The position numbers and the translations under genes are program-made. This document shows positions 13,669-19,843 of a stretch of DNA of 20,421 nucleotides, piece after piece; positions within the stretch are counted from its first letter, which is position 1, and the number at the start of each line of letters is the position of its first letter. Below the pieces are notes generated by a model. That model was not told the DNA's origin. It made no database searches and saw only the letters and a program-made list of their open reading frames with translations. Source of the stretch: a virus; the IMG/VR virus record IMGVR_UViG_3300031722_000947, positions 1 through 20,421 of that record. One strand, given 5' to 3'.

Positions 13669-13928
13669 GCCAGCGCTCTTGTTACGAACTTGGCGTCTGC
13701 CAGGGTAAGAACCCTGCCTGCAATGGATGCGACTGGAAGACCTTTGCGCCGGGAACGATTGAAGGCCCATTTAGGCGCACCCGCAAATACCTACTGCTGT
13801 CGCGTATGAGTCGCCGCGCCAAAGTCGTGCTGGTGGTATCAGCTGCCGTGCTCGCACTTGCTTGCGTGTCGATGGTCACAGGCTTCTCTGCAGGCTACCT
13901 CATCTACCTTCCTGGAGTCTTCAAATGA
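13665..13928 (+). CDS. Small Cys-rich single-pass membrane protein
   Basis: An 87-residue protein. The N-terminal part has closely spaced cysteines (CYELGVCQGKNPACNGCDW: C6, C12, C19, C22), resembling a zinc or redox knuckle. It is followed by basic residues RRTRKYLLLSRMSRRAK and one long hydrophobic helix (VVLVVSAAVLALACVSMVTG, about 54-83). With positive charges before the helix, the Cys knuckle is likely cytoplasmic. ATGA overlap with the microprotein gene fixes the start at 13665. Not recognised; an early membrane protein of this shape could act in superinfection exclusion or host takeover, which is inference. Confidence 0.65.
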   Translation: MSQRSCYELGVCQGKNPACNGCDWKTFAPGTIEGPFRRTRKYLLLSRMSRRAKVVLVVSAAVLALACVSMVTGFSAGYLIYLPGVFK

Positions 13929-14167
13929 CCTGCCAAGGCTATTTAAAACCGTCCATCTTGTATTTTCTGATGAGGATAGGCACAGCAACACCAAAACAGC
14001 TTGCCAGTTGCATTGGCACAGCGCGCATGTATGTGCGCAAGAAGCTCAATCAAATGCAGGCCGAAGGTCTGGTTGCACCCTCAGCAGAGTCTCCAGAGTA
14101 CGCCCTGACTAAAGCGGGCATTGCTGCCGCACTCTATGTCTCCAAAGAAGATGTGGAGCGCGCATGA
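13925..14167 (+). CDS. Small winged-helix protein
   Basis: An 80-residue protein that reads as a compact winged helix: SILYFLMRIGTATPKQLASC, a recognition-like helix ARMYVRKKLNQMQAEGLV and a final hairpin YALTKAGIAAALY. This is the MarR/Lrp-like 'helix, turn, helix, EGLV wing' pattern. The start is ATG 13925 in an ATGA overlap with the membrane-protein gene; the longer in-frame start lies inside that gene. The end overlaps the next gene by ATGA. Likely DNA binding; no specific family can be named. Confidence 0.7.
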   Translation: MTCQGYLKPSILYFLMRIGTATPKQLASCIGTARMYVRKKLNQMQAEGLVAPSAESPEYALTKAGIAAALYVSKEDVERA

Positions 14168-14400
14168 GCAATCCCCGCATCACCATTGAGCAATTGCTGG
14201 CATTGACCACCCAGGTCGGTGAGTTTGCTACGGCTTCTGGCAATCACGAACTTGCCCTGAATGCCCTGATGAGCGCGTATTGCGCTGTTGCGATGGCACA
14301 CCCGTGCTGCCAGCAGGCAAGCGCAAACCAAGCGCTCCATGTAGCCATGCTGCTCGCAGCCAAGGCCGCAGAAATTCCTGCCAATACCCCTATCCACTGA
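14164..14400 (+). CDS. Hypothetical small helical protein
   Basis: A 78-residue Ala-rich helical protein (ITIEQLLALTTQVGEFATAS, LNALMSAYCAVAMAHPCCQQ, HVAMLLAAKAAEI). The composition suggests two or three amphipathic helices, possibly a small dimeric bundle, without a clear membrane segment. The start overlaps the preceding stop (ATGA). Not recognised. It sits in the series of small early genes, and nothing in the sequence gives its role. Confidence 0.62.
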   Translation: MSNPRITIEQLLALTTQVGEFATASGNHELALNALMSAYCAVAMAHPCCQQASANQALHVAMLLAAKAAEIPANTPIH

Positions 14401-14412
14401 ACGGAGCCTTCC

Positions 14413-14757
14413 ATGATGCAAATCACTGCTGCCCAGGTGCTTACCGAGCTGTCTCACCACATCGGAAAAGAAACGGGCATCCACGTCCGCGACATTGTTT
14501 CGCGCATTACCGGTCAGCAGGTTGTCAACGAGCCGATGGAGCGCAAGGTGCGCCAGATCGTTGCCGAACTGCGCATGGAAGGCAACCACATTTGTGCCCA
14601 CCCGGCAAATGGCTACTACATGGCAGCCAGCCCGGAAGAGCTCAACGACACATGCGAGTTCCTGTACGAGCGCGCAATGACCAGCCTGACGCAGATCAGC
14701 CGCATGAAACAAATCAGCCTGCCCGATCTGCGCGGGCAACTGCACCTGCCTACCTAA
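14413..14757 (+). CDS. Winged-helix-like early phage protein
   Basis: A 114-residue protein. The segment VLTELSHHIGKETGIHVRDI, followed by MERKVRQIVAELRMEGNHIC and AHPANGYYMA, looks like a winged helix of the kind seen in small phage replication/regulatory proteins ('LR.EG..I.a...GYy.a'). The C-terminal half is helical (FLYERAMTSLTQISRMKQIS). The ATG at 14413 follows ACGGAG; an overlapping second ATG lies at 14416. It precedes the DUF3164 gene by 32 bases. Probably nucleic-acid binding; exact role unknown. Confidence 0.7.
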   Translation: MMQITAAQVLTELSHHIGKETGIHVRDIVSRITGQQVVNEPMERKVRQIVAELRMEGNHICAHPANGYYMAASPEELNDTCEFLYERAMTSLTQISRMKQISLPDLRGQLHLPT

Positions 14758-14789
14758 ACCACTTTTAACCCCCTTCAAAGGAGATTCAT

Positions 14790-15404
14790 ATGAAACGAGA
14801 CCTACCCCCCGGCTACTGGGAAGATGCCAACGGCTCCCTGGTGCCAACCTCCAAGATCAAGGCGATCGACAAGGATCGCAACCAGGTTGTGACAGACATC
14901 TGCGAAGAAGCCAAGAAGGTTAGCGCCGCGCTGTTTGGCTTCAAGGCTAGCGCAATGCATGCAGTGAATGACTTTGTGGAGCGCAGCCTGGCTGCGTACG
15001 ATGTGAAGAGCGGCGGCAAGAAAGGCAACGTCACGTTGCACAGCTTTGATGGCCGCTTCAAGATCATCCGCCACATGCAGGAGAGCATCGCCTTTGATGA
15101 GCGCCTGCAGGCCGCCAAGGCGCTGATTGACGAATGCATCCAAGGCTGGAGCAAGGGTAGCAACGTCAACATCAAGGTACTGGTAAACGATGCCTTCCAG
15201 GTTGACCGCGAGGGCAAGATCAGCACGGGTCGCGTGTTGGGCCTGCGCCGCCATGACATCAAGGATGAAGCCTGGCAGCGCGCCATGCAGGCGATCAGCG
15301 ATAGCATGCGGGTTACCAGTACCAAGCCCTACGTGCGCTTCTATGAACGCAACGATGCCACGGGCGAGTACTTGCCCATCAGCCTCGACGTGGCGGCGCT
15401 ATGA
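14790..15404 (+). CDS. DUF3164 family protein
   Basis: A 204-residue protein of the DUF3164 family, common in the early region of Mu-like phages. The recognisable start is LPPGYWEDANGSLVPTSKI. Later come YDVKSGGKKGNVTLHSFDG, IRHMQESIAFDERLQAAKAL and a closing KPYVRFYERNDATGEYLPI. Function is not established; placement among early genes suggests involvement in DNA metabolism or host takeover. The ATG at 14790 has AAAGGAG upstream. The stop overlaps the next start (ATGA). Length fits the family. Confidence 0.88.
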   Translation: MKRDLPPGYWEDANGSLVPTSKIKAIDKDRNQVVTDICEEAKKVSAALFGFKASAMHAVNDFVERSLAAYDVKSGGKKGNVTLHSFDGRFKIIRHMQESIAFDERLQAAKALIDECIQGWSKGSNVNIKVLVNDAFQVDREGKISTGRVLGLRRHDIKDEAWQRAMQAISDSMRVTSTKPYVRFYERNDATGEYLPISLDVAAL

Positions 15405-15811
15405 AGGCCCATGAGCTGTTTGCATCATGCGTCAGCGCTGGTGAGCGTCTGACGAAATTGCGCACCTTCGATATTGAGCAGCTTTGGTGCGTGCTGTATG
15501 CCGAGCACGTCCAAAAGTCTGTCTTGGCGGCTGCGCGATCGCGCTTGAATCGTCTCATCAAAGAGGCTGGCCATTTGGTTATCACCTTCGAGGACCAGGG
15601 GCAGGACTTCCTTAAATGGACGCTCGACAAGAGTGGGAAAGTCATCGATAGCGACGCACAGGCTTGGGCCTGGGTTGGCGGGCATGTCACAGACCACGGA
15701 TCCCTCACGCCCGGCGTTCATCCGCTTTACCAATCGAAAACCGATGGGGCTGTGAGGCCAGTCAACTACCCGCTGGACAAGGTGCAGCGCTTCAAAGGAG
15801 TGAAGTCGTGA
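15401..15811 (+). CDS. Hypothetical early phage protein
   Basis: A 136-residue protein, not recognised. The N-terminal half is helical (TFDIEQLWCVLYAEHVQKSV, LAAARSRLNRLIKEAGHLVI). The second half looks more extended, with WAWVGGHVTDHGSLTPGVHP. The start is ATG 15401 in an ATGA overlap with the DUF3164 gene. Its stop forms a GTGA overlap with the following small gene. No membrane segment, signal peptide or catalytic motif is apparent. Confidence 0.68.
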   Translation: MKAHELFASCVSAGERLTKLRTFDIEQLWCVLYAEHVQKSVLAAARSRLNRLIKEAGHLVITFEDQGQDFLKWTLDKSGKVIDSDAQAWAWVGGHVTDHGSLTPGVHPLYQSKTDGAVRPVNYPLDKVQRFKGVKS

Positions 15812-15990
15812 AATCCTTTGAAGCACTGGCTCAGAGCGCCTATGAGGCGTACTGCAAAAAGGCACAGGACCTGGACGATGAGGGCCTGGCTGCGCACGCG
15901 TTGCCGTGGGGGCAACTTGATCCTGGAACACAGCAATTCTGGGTTGCCAGTGTTCAACAGCTCTGGTCTGAATTCACCACCATCCACTAG
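15808..15990 (+). CDS. 60-residue hypothetical protein, GTG start
   Basis: A 60-residue protein that begins at GTG 15808 with KSFEALAQSAYEAYCKKAQD. It is acidic and helical, with AHALPWGQLDPGTQQFWVAS further on. The start is set by a good AAAGGAG seven bases upstream and by the GTGA overlap with the previous stop. The open frame extends upstream, but only as shadow of the previous gene. Short 'aYeAYc...W..L.p..q..W.a' proteins of this type are common in phage early regions; their role is unknown. Confidence 0.68.
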   Translation: MKSFEALAQSAYEAYCKKAQDLDDEGLAAHALPWGQLDPGTQQFWVASVQQLWSEFTTIH

Positions 15991-15999
15991 GGAGATCGC

Positions 16000-16398
16000 A
16001 TGATTCAGATCACCCAAATGGAATATGACCGACTTGAACGCAAGGCGGAAGAGCGTGATCGCCTTGACGCACTCATCAATAATCCGCAGACCGCTGAATT
16101 CCTATCGACTGTCCAGGCAGAAGCCGCCCACCAGCGTATTCGTTGGGGCGACGCGCACGATCGCGGCAAGAGTGCCGAAAACTGGTTTTGGTTGGTTGGC
16201 TACCTTGCTGGAAAGTGCCTGCGTGCTTGCATTACAGGCGATAAGCATAAGGCCTTGCATCACACCATCAGCAGTGCTGCAGCCCTAGCCAACTGGTATG
16301 AAGCCATCAAACGCGACGAGACCGGAGTTTGCATCGGAAAAGATGCGGATATTCGACCGATTGAGATTGCGCGGTTTGAGGGAGGTTCTCATCCATGA
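16000..16398 (+). CDS. MazG-like all-alpha protein (possible NTP pyrophosphatase)
   Basis: A 132-residue helical protein. The middle section has EAAHQRIRWGDAHDRGKSAE, then NWFWLVGYLAGKCLRA and HHTISSAAALANWYEAI. This order (E...HQ..RW, DW/NW-type helix, ylaGK, AA.a.w.eai) resembles the phage relatives of the all-alpha NTP pyrophosphatase (MazG) fold. If the activity is kept it would hydrolyse nucleoside triphosphates or alarmone-type nucleotides. The usual EExxD metal motifs are not clearly complete, so it may be inactive. The ATG at 16000 has GGGAGATCGC upstream. The stop overlaps the next ORF (ATGA). Confidence 0.6.
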   Translation: MIQITQMEYDRLERKAEERDRLDALINNPQTAEFLSTVQAEAAHQRIRWGDAHDRGKSAENWFWLVGYLAGKCLRACITGDKHKALHHTISSAAALANWYEAIKRDETGVCIGKDADIRPIEIARFEGGSHP

Positions 16399-16532
16399 GC
16401 ACCAATACCAAGAACTATGTTCCTCCAGTGATGACGCCCGTTCGCCCGTTCGCCCTGGCGCTACCGACGCGTTCCAACTGCCGAGCCTATCCAATGGAAA
16501 GCCACACACGCCCCCTAGGGCGTTCTGTGTAG
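16395..16532 (+). CDS. Possible 45-residue microprotein
   Basis: An ORF starting at ATG 16395 in an ATGA overlap with the MazG-like gene, preceded by GGGAGG. It encodes 45 residues opening MSTNTKNYVPPVMTPVRPF, proline-rich and basic. It would fill an otherwise empty 160-base gap. Overlap geometry and ribosome site support it, but the short length and lack of any family make it tentative. Confidence 0.45.
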   Translation: MSTNTKNYVPPVMTPVRPFALALPTRSNCRAYPMESHTRPLGRSV

Positions 16533-16560
16533 GCCGTCCGGTATTTACGGGGAATGCGAA

Positions 16561-17049
16561 ATGACTGATACGGCAAACGTGAGCCGAGAGCTGTTGCAAA
16601 GAACCTCGGACTACTTGATTGGCGGTGGCGTAGCCGCTGGTCAACTGTATGGGGAGCTGAAAGCTGCACTCGCTGCTCCACAGGCGCTGACACCCTACGG
16701 CATACAGGAGTGCCACGATCTGACCTGCATGGTGTACGGTGCACCGTGGCCAGATGATTATCTTCAAGGCCTGGTTGCAGTTCTCGCTCTGTATGACAGC
16801 CTCCGCGCTTCCGGGGAAATGCCAGTAGACCCAGCTAGCGCACCCGTGCCATCCGACACCACGGGTTCTGAAACGGAACTTCAGGAGCAGGTCGGATCGG
16901 TACAGTGGGCAGTGGTGCATCAAGCTGTCTCCGCAGCCATCGAAAAATGCAAGGAGGCGACGGGACAGCATAGGCATATTGATCTGGTCGTGAACGCAAC
17001 ACAGATAACCCATGATGCGCTAGGAACCGAGATTGGCGGTCTCGTATGA
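16561..17049 (+). CDS. Hypothetical early phage protein
   Basis: A 162-residue protein, not recognised at family level. It starts with a helical TANVSRELLQRTSDYLIGGG and YGELKAALAAP. This short motif is common at the N-terminus of small phage proteins involved in accessory functions. A middle linker rich in Pro, Ser and Glu (MPVDPASAPVPSDTTGSE) separates it from a C-terminal helical part. There is no signal peptide or membrane segment. The ATG at 16561 has GGGGAA upstream. Its stop overlaps the next start (ATGA). Confidence 0.68.
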   Translation: MTDTANVSRELLQRTSDYLIGGGVAAGQLYGELKAALAAPQALTPYGIQECHDLTCMVYGAPWPDDYLQGLVAVLALYDSLRASGEMPVDPASAPVPSDTTGSETELQEQVGSVQWAVVHQAVSAAIEKCKEATGQHRHIDLVVNATQITHDALGTEIGGLV

Positions 17050-17387
17050 GCGCAATCAAAGTCTTCTCTCCCGTCCGCGCCTTTCATTACATCGAGGTTG
17101 CTGGCCAGCAGTACCGGCCAAGTAACGGAACCGAGGGTATGGCGTTCATCGATGCCTGGTGCTCACACTGCGCTCGCGATAGAGCAATGCGGGAAGGTGA
17201 ACCTGTTGAAGAGTGTGACGATCGTGAAATCTGCCCAATCATTGCTCGCTCTATGGCTGATGGTGGCGCACCCGAGTGGGTCTACGGATCAGATGGTCAA
17301 CCGCGTTGCACCGAGTATGTAGAGCCTGGTCAGCCCATTCCCTATCGCTGTCCAGAAACCAAAGACATGTTCGGAGGTACTGCATGA
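17046..17387 (+). CDS. Cys-rich small phage protein (possible zinc-binding)
   Basis: A 113-residue protein with a characteristic Cys/His cluster: DAWCSHCARDRAMREGEPVE, then ECDDREICPIIARSMADG and a C-terminal PRCTEYVEP...YRCPETKDMF. The motif CSxCARDxAMREGEP is one I associate with widespread small phage proteins of unknown function. The pairs of cysteines could bind zinc. Start and stop are both in ATGA overlaps, so it is firmly within the operon. A host-directed or regulatory role is inference. Confidence 0.75.
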   Translation: MSAIKVFSPVRAFHYIEVAGQQYRPSNGTEGMAFIDAWCSHCARDRAMREGEPVEECDDREICPIIARSMADGGAPEWVYGSDGQPRCTEYVEPGQPIPYRCPETKDMFGGTA

Positions 17388-17662
17388 GCCGCACCATGAA
17401 AAACGTTCCCATGTGCGTCGTCAACATAGGCTTCCACTGCGAGCTGCTCATGCCTGCAGATAAGGGAATGAAGCTGGTAGCGTTGCTGCAGGAGAGCTTG
17501 CTGGTTAAGACGGACTATGCATCGTCGTCGCGCAGCAAATATATTCCTGGCGAAGTTCCAGAAGTGAACTTCACGTCTGTGAGGGCTGACCAGATTGTGA
17601 TGCCAATGACCGTCAGCACGTCGCGGCGTCCAAAGGGACCACTTCTGCTGGAGCAATCATGA
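17384..17662 (+). CDS. Hypothetical small early protein
   Basis: A 92-residue protein, not recognised. A hydrophobic, probably beta-strand start (VPMCVVNIGFHCELLMP) is followed by a helix (KGMKLVALLQESLLVKTDYA) and a more extended C-terminus with VNFTSVRADQIVMPM. The start is ATG 17384 overlapping the preceding stop (ATGA); the longer upstream frame is shadow sequence. Its own stop overlaps the next start in the same way. The function cannot be inferred. Confidence 0.65.
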   Translation: MSRTMKNVPMCVVNIGFHCELLMPADKGMKLVALLQESLLVKTDYASSSRSKYIPGEVPEVNFTSVRADQIVMPMTVSTSRRPKGPLLLEQS

Positions 17663-17937
17663 GTCGTCGAACCTGTGATGCCATCGGTTGCACCGTAGTT
17701 GTTGGCACTGGCCGCTTCATGTGCATTGACCATTGGCGTGGAGTGCCGCTGCAGCTCCAGCGCACTATCAATGCCCGCTACCGCGCCAGCAGCAGTGTCC
17801 GCGACCTGATGCGCGACCCAGCTTATCTGGAAGCATGTGCCAGGGCCATTGAGCAGGGTCAACCAGTGGGAACACCACCGAACAGCTATCGGCGATTGCT
17901 GACGCTGCTCCAGCGCGACTCCCAGGGAGCTGCATGA
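17659..17937 (+). CDS. Small protein with C...C...H zinc-type N-terminus
   Basis: A 92-residue protein. The N-terminus CDAIGCTVVVGTGRFMCIDH contains three cysteines and a histidine (C6, C11, C22, H25) spaced like a small treble-clef or zinc ribbon. It is followed by WRGVPLQLQRTINARYR and a helical C-terminus (YLEACARAIEQGQPVG). The pattern 'C..HW..vP..Lq..i...YR' is common in small phage proteins. Both ends are in ATGA-type overlaps. Metal binding is inferred from cysteine spacing. Confidence 0.7.
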   Translation: MSRRTCDAIGCTVVVGTGRFMCIDHWRGVPLQLQRTINARYRASSSVRDLMRDPAYLEACARAIEQGQPVGTPPNSYRRLLTLLQRDSQGAA

Positions 17938-18227
17938 TGCCGTTCTATCGTTTTAACGGCATGACGGTCCACATGCGTGGCCGGAACCTTCCACACCCAT
18001 GCCTGGAGCTCGTCGGCTTCCACAGTCAGGCCGCTGAGTGGAGCGTTTGCGGTGGCATAAGCGCGTTCCAGTGCGACTGGGACGTGGGAGATGGCAAGAC
18101 CTGTGACCGCCACCTCTGCGCCACCCATGCGCACGAAGTCGGTAAGAACCGCCACTACTGCCCAGACCACAACCTGGCACACATCAACACCCAACCGCAG
18201 TTGGGACTATTCACATCATTGGTGTAG
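17934..18227 (+). CDS. Zinc-ribbon-like small phage protein
   Basis: A 97-residue protein with a Cys/His-rich core: FQCDWDVGDGKTCDRHLCAT, then HAHEVGKNRHYCPDHNLAHI. The pattern 'CD..vGdGkTCDr.lC..HA.evg....yCp.H' strongly suggests a double zinc-binding fold. The N-terminus FYRFNGMTVHMRGRNLPHP is beta-rich. The start is ATG 17934 (ATGATG, so the second ATG is possible) overlapping the preceding stop. Two bases separate it from the next gene. Probably a nucleic-acid or protein binder; the partner is unknown. Confidence 0.73.
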   Translation: MMPFYRFNGMTVHMRGRNLPHPCLELVGFHSQAAEWSVCGGISAFQCDWDVGDGKTCDRHLCATHAHEVGKNRHYCPDHNLAHINTQPQLGLFTSLV

Positions 18228-18229
18228 CC

Positions 18230-18472
18230 ATGCGTTTTATCCAACACCCTAGCAATAACAAGGTTCTCGGAGCACCAGCAGGATGGGACCAAAAAGACCT
18301 TCCTTGTGGCGCACTGCCAGTCACGGTCACTGATGAAAACGGAACCCCCGCAATGGTCTCGTTCTGGAAGCCTGATGCTGATGAACTTGCGGCTCTAAAT
18401 GCCGGGCACAGTGTTCACCTGTGGGTCCTCGGTAGTGTGCATCCTGTAGTCTCTATGGAAGTTGGACCATGA
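18230..18472 (+). CDS. Conserved small phage protein
   Basis: An 80-residue protein. It begins MRFIQHPSNNKVLGAPAGWD and continues with LPCGALPVTVTDENGTP, FWKPDADELAALNAGHSVHL and WVLGSVHPVV. The signature 'NN.vLGAP.GWDq..lPCGaLPVt' and 'W.PdadELaaLnaG..V.L.v.G..HPpV' is one I recognise from many small phage early proteins, but no function is attached to it. The stop overlaps the gemA start (ATGA). Confidence 0.72.
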   Translation: MRFIQHPSNNKVLGAPAGWDQKDLPCGALPVTVTDENGTPAMVSFWKPDADELAALNAGHSVHLWVLGSVHPVVSMEVGP

Positions 18473-18906
18473 GCAAACTTGCCCGCGATCACCGCAACAG
18501 TGACCTGGCAAAGATCCACGTCGCTAAGAAGCAGCTCGGCCTCACTGATGCCGACTACCGGGCCATGCTTTGGACACAAGGCCGTGTCACCAGCTCCAGT
18601 GAACTGGACCATGCTGGCCGCCAGCGGGTTTTGGATCACCTCAAGGCATGCGGTTTCAAGCCTGTTGCAAGTGACAAGACCAAGCGCCCGTCTAGGCCTA
18701 CACCAGCGCCTGAGAAGATCAAACTCGTGCGCAAAATCCGCGCTCAGCTCATCAGTTTGGATAGGCTTCCCGACACCTATGCGGATGGAATTGCAAGCCA
18801 GATGTTTGGCCTGCAGTTTTACGAATGGGCAACCTGCGAGCAGCTCCAAAAGATCAGCGCAGCGCTCACATATCAGCAGAACAAACAGGGAGCAGCAACG
18901 CGATGA
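18469..18906 (+). CDS. gemA: GemA-like regulatory protein (Mu gp16, DUF1018)
   Basis: A 145-residue protein of the GemA/gp16 (DUF1018) family. The N-terminus LAKIHVAKKQLGLTDADYRA MLW pattern, a middle RVLDHLKACGF, a basic linker (KTKRPSRPTPAPEKIKLV) and a C-terminal QFYEWATCEQLQKISAALTY are all typical. In Mu, GemA modulates host gene expression and DNA topology. It overlaps the mor gene (ATGA), the same gemA-mor adjacency as in Mu and many relatives. Length fits the family. Confidence 0.9.
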   Translation: MSKLARDHRNSDLAKIHVAKKQLGLTDADYRAMLWTQGRVTSSSELDHAGRQRVLDHLKACGFKPVASDKTKRPSRPTPAPEKIKLVRKIRAQLISLDRLPDTYADGIASQMFGLQFYEWATCEQLQKISAALTYQQNKQGAATR

Positions 18907-19343
18907 GCGTCCGCCGCCAAGTCATGCCGCCACGCGAGCAGTACTCCCTTTTTGACACGACGATTCCGCTGCGCGACGTGGAAGAAGTCGACGCGCTTCC
19001 GGCCAGCGCAAAAGAGCTGATTGAGGTCATGGGCCTGGACGCAACCATCGACCTGGTCAAGATGTTTGGCGGCGACGATCTGAAGATTCCAGAGGTGGTA
19101 AATGGCACTTCGCGGATGTGGGAGATCCTGGTTGAAACGGTGGGGCCAGAAGCGGCCGAAAAGTTGGTCAAGCGTTACGCCGGAACCCCTGTTTACATCC
19201 CGGTCTGCCGCATGGCATTATTGGCACACCGCGACCGTGAAATTGCCCGCCGATTTGATGCAGGAGAGGCCTTTGATCTGTTGCGCCGGGAGTTCAAATT
19301 GACCCGTCGACACCTGTATCGTGTATTGAAGAAACCCACTTGA
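18903..19343 (+). CDS. mor: Mor-family middle transcription activator
   Basis: A 146-residue activator of the Mor/C family, which turns on middle (and, in some relatives, late) phage promoters. The central dimerisation part includes LIEVMGLDATIDLVKMFGGD and LKIPEVVN. The C-terminal helix-turn-helix is IARRFDAGEAFDLLRREFKL followed by TRRHLYRVLKK. The ATG at 18903 overlaps the gemA stop; the longer upstream frame is gemA shadow. Its late position in the early operon gives a timed switch. Only one Mor-like gene is in the window, so it may serve the role of both Mor and C; this is inference. Confidence 0.9.
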   Translation: MSVRRQVMPPREQYSLFDTTIPLRDVEEVDALPASAKELIEVMGLDATIDLVKMFGGDDLKIPEVVNGTSRMWEILVETVGPEAAEKLVKRYAGTPVYIPVCRMALLAHRDREIARRFDAGEAFDLLRREFKLTRRHLYRVLKKPT

Positions 19344-19352
19344 TTGGATGCC

Positions 19353-19628
19353 ATGAAACTCGTTAAACCGACAAAGTACTTTGAACTGCCACCGATCACT
19401 CTCGATGCGGATCCGCTAGTGGTTGGCCATGCAAAAGAGATTTTCGAACTGACCGGTGGAACGGATCTGCCACCGCGATCTGAGGTTTTGCAGCCGGACG
19501 GTCAAGTTTTGAAAGCCTGGTGGCCGGACGATGTCCAAGAGATACTTTTAAAACATCCTGCGGTGCTTAAGATCATTGGCGTCGATTTGGCCTCTGAAGT
19601 TGATCCCGTCAATAAAAGCCAGGGTTAG
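19353..19628 (+). CDS. Last gene of the early operon, hypothetical
   Basis: A 91-residue acidic protein, not recognised. It reads MKLVKPTKYFELPPITLDAD, then a helical VVGHAKEIFELTGGTDLPPR, DGQVLKAWWPDDVQEILLKH and a final LKIIGVDLASEVDPVNKS. No clear ribosome site precedes ATG 19353; TTG 19344, directly after the mor stop, is an alternative start adding three residues. The stop codon lies inside a short perfect inverted repeat (AGGGTTAGAACCCT, 19621-19634), just before the intrinsic terminator. Function unknown. Confidence 0.62.
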   Translation: MKLVKPTKYFELPPITLDADPLVVGHAKEIFELTGGTDLPPRSEVLQPDGQVLKAWWPDDVQEILLKHPAVLKIIGVDLASEVDPVNKSQG

Positions 19629-19653
19629 AACCCTCTTTTCAGCCCCCAAAAAC

Positions 19654-19676
19654 GCCCCTTAAATGGGGCTTTTTTT
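19654..19676 (+). terminator. Intrinsic terminator of the early operon
   Basis: GCCCC-TTAAAT-GGGGC (19654-19669) followed by seven T residues. It lies 25 bases after the last early gene and would end the 10.5-kb transcript from the ner promoter before the phage end, keeping early transcription from entering the host gene. The perfect inverted repeat at 19621-19634 just upstream could add a second structure. Confidence 0.88.
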
Positions 19677-19685
19677 CGTCCCAAA

Positions 19686-19843
19686 CGTCCGAGTTAGCGT
19701 CCGAGTTCTGCACAAAAGTTATGCAATTGGCGTCCGAGTTCTCTTTTCTGCCAGGAAACCGCCTAGCGTTGAAACTCCATACAAATCAGTCACTTAGCGA
19801 AACTCGGACGCTCAGTGCGAACTTGGACGGTAGCGTCCGAGTT
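19686..19843. repeat. Six copies of CGTCCGAGTT in direct and inverted orientation
   Basis: Non-coding DNA between the terminator and the phage end carries the 10-mer CGTCCGAGTT at 19686-19695, 19698-19707, 19731-19740 and 19834-19843 on the plus strand. It appears inverted as AACTCGGACG at 19801-19810, and AACTTGGACG (one mismatch) at 19820-19829. The first two are 12 bases apart. The last two form a dyad with a 4-base spacer. Copies are often extended to GCGTCCGAGTTC. Protein-binding sites near the end are likely, for the transposase or a regulator. They are seen directly; the ligand is inferred. Confidence 0.85.

Noticed and set aside
14134-14847. Minus-strand 237-codon ORF
   Set aside because: It runs antisense across four overlapping early genes with good ribosome sites; composition is His/Leu/Cys-rich as expected of shadow frames.
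16285-17013. Minus-strand 242-codon ORF
   Set aside because: It lies opposite the MazG-like and downstream early genes, lacks a ribosome site and shows no recognisable domain.
19686-19843. CGTCCGAGTT copies as a CRISPR array
   Set aside because: Repeats are only 10 bases, occur in both orientations and have spacings from 2 to over 60 bases; no cas genes are near.
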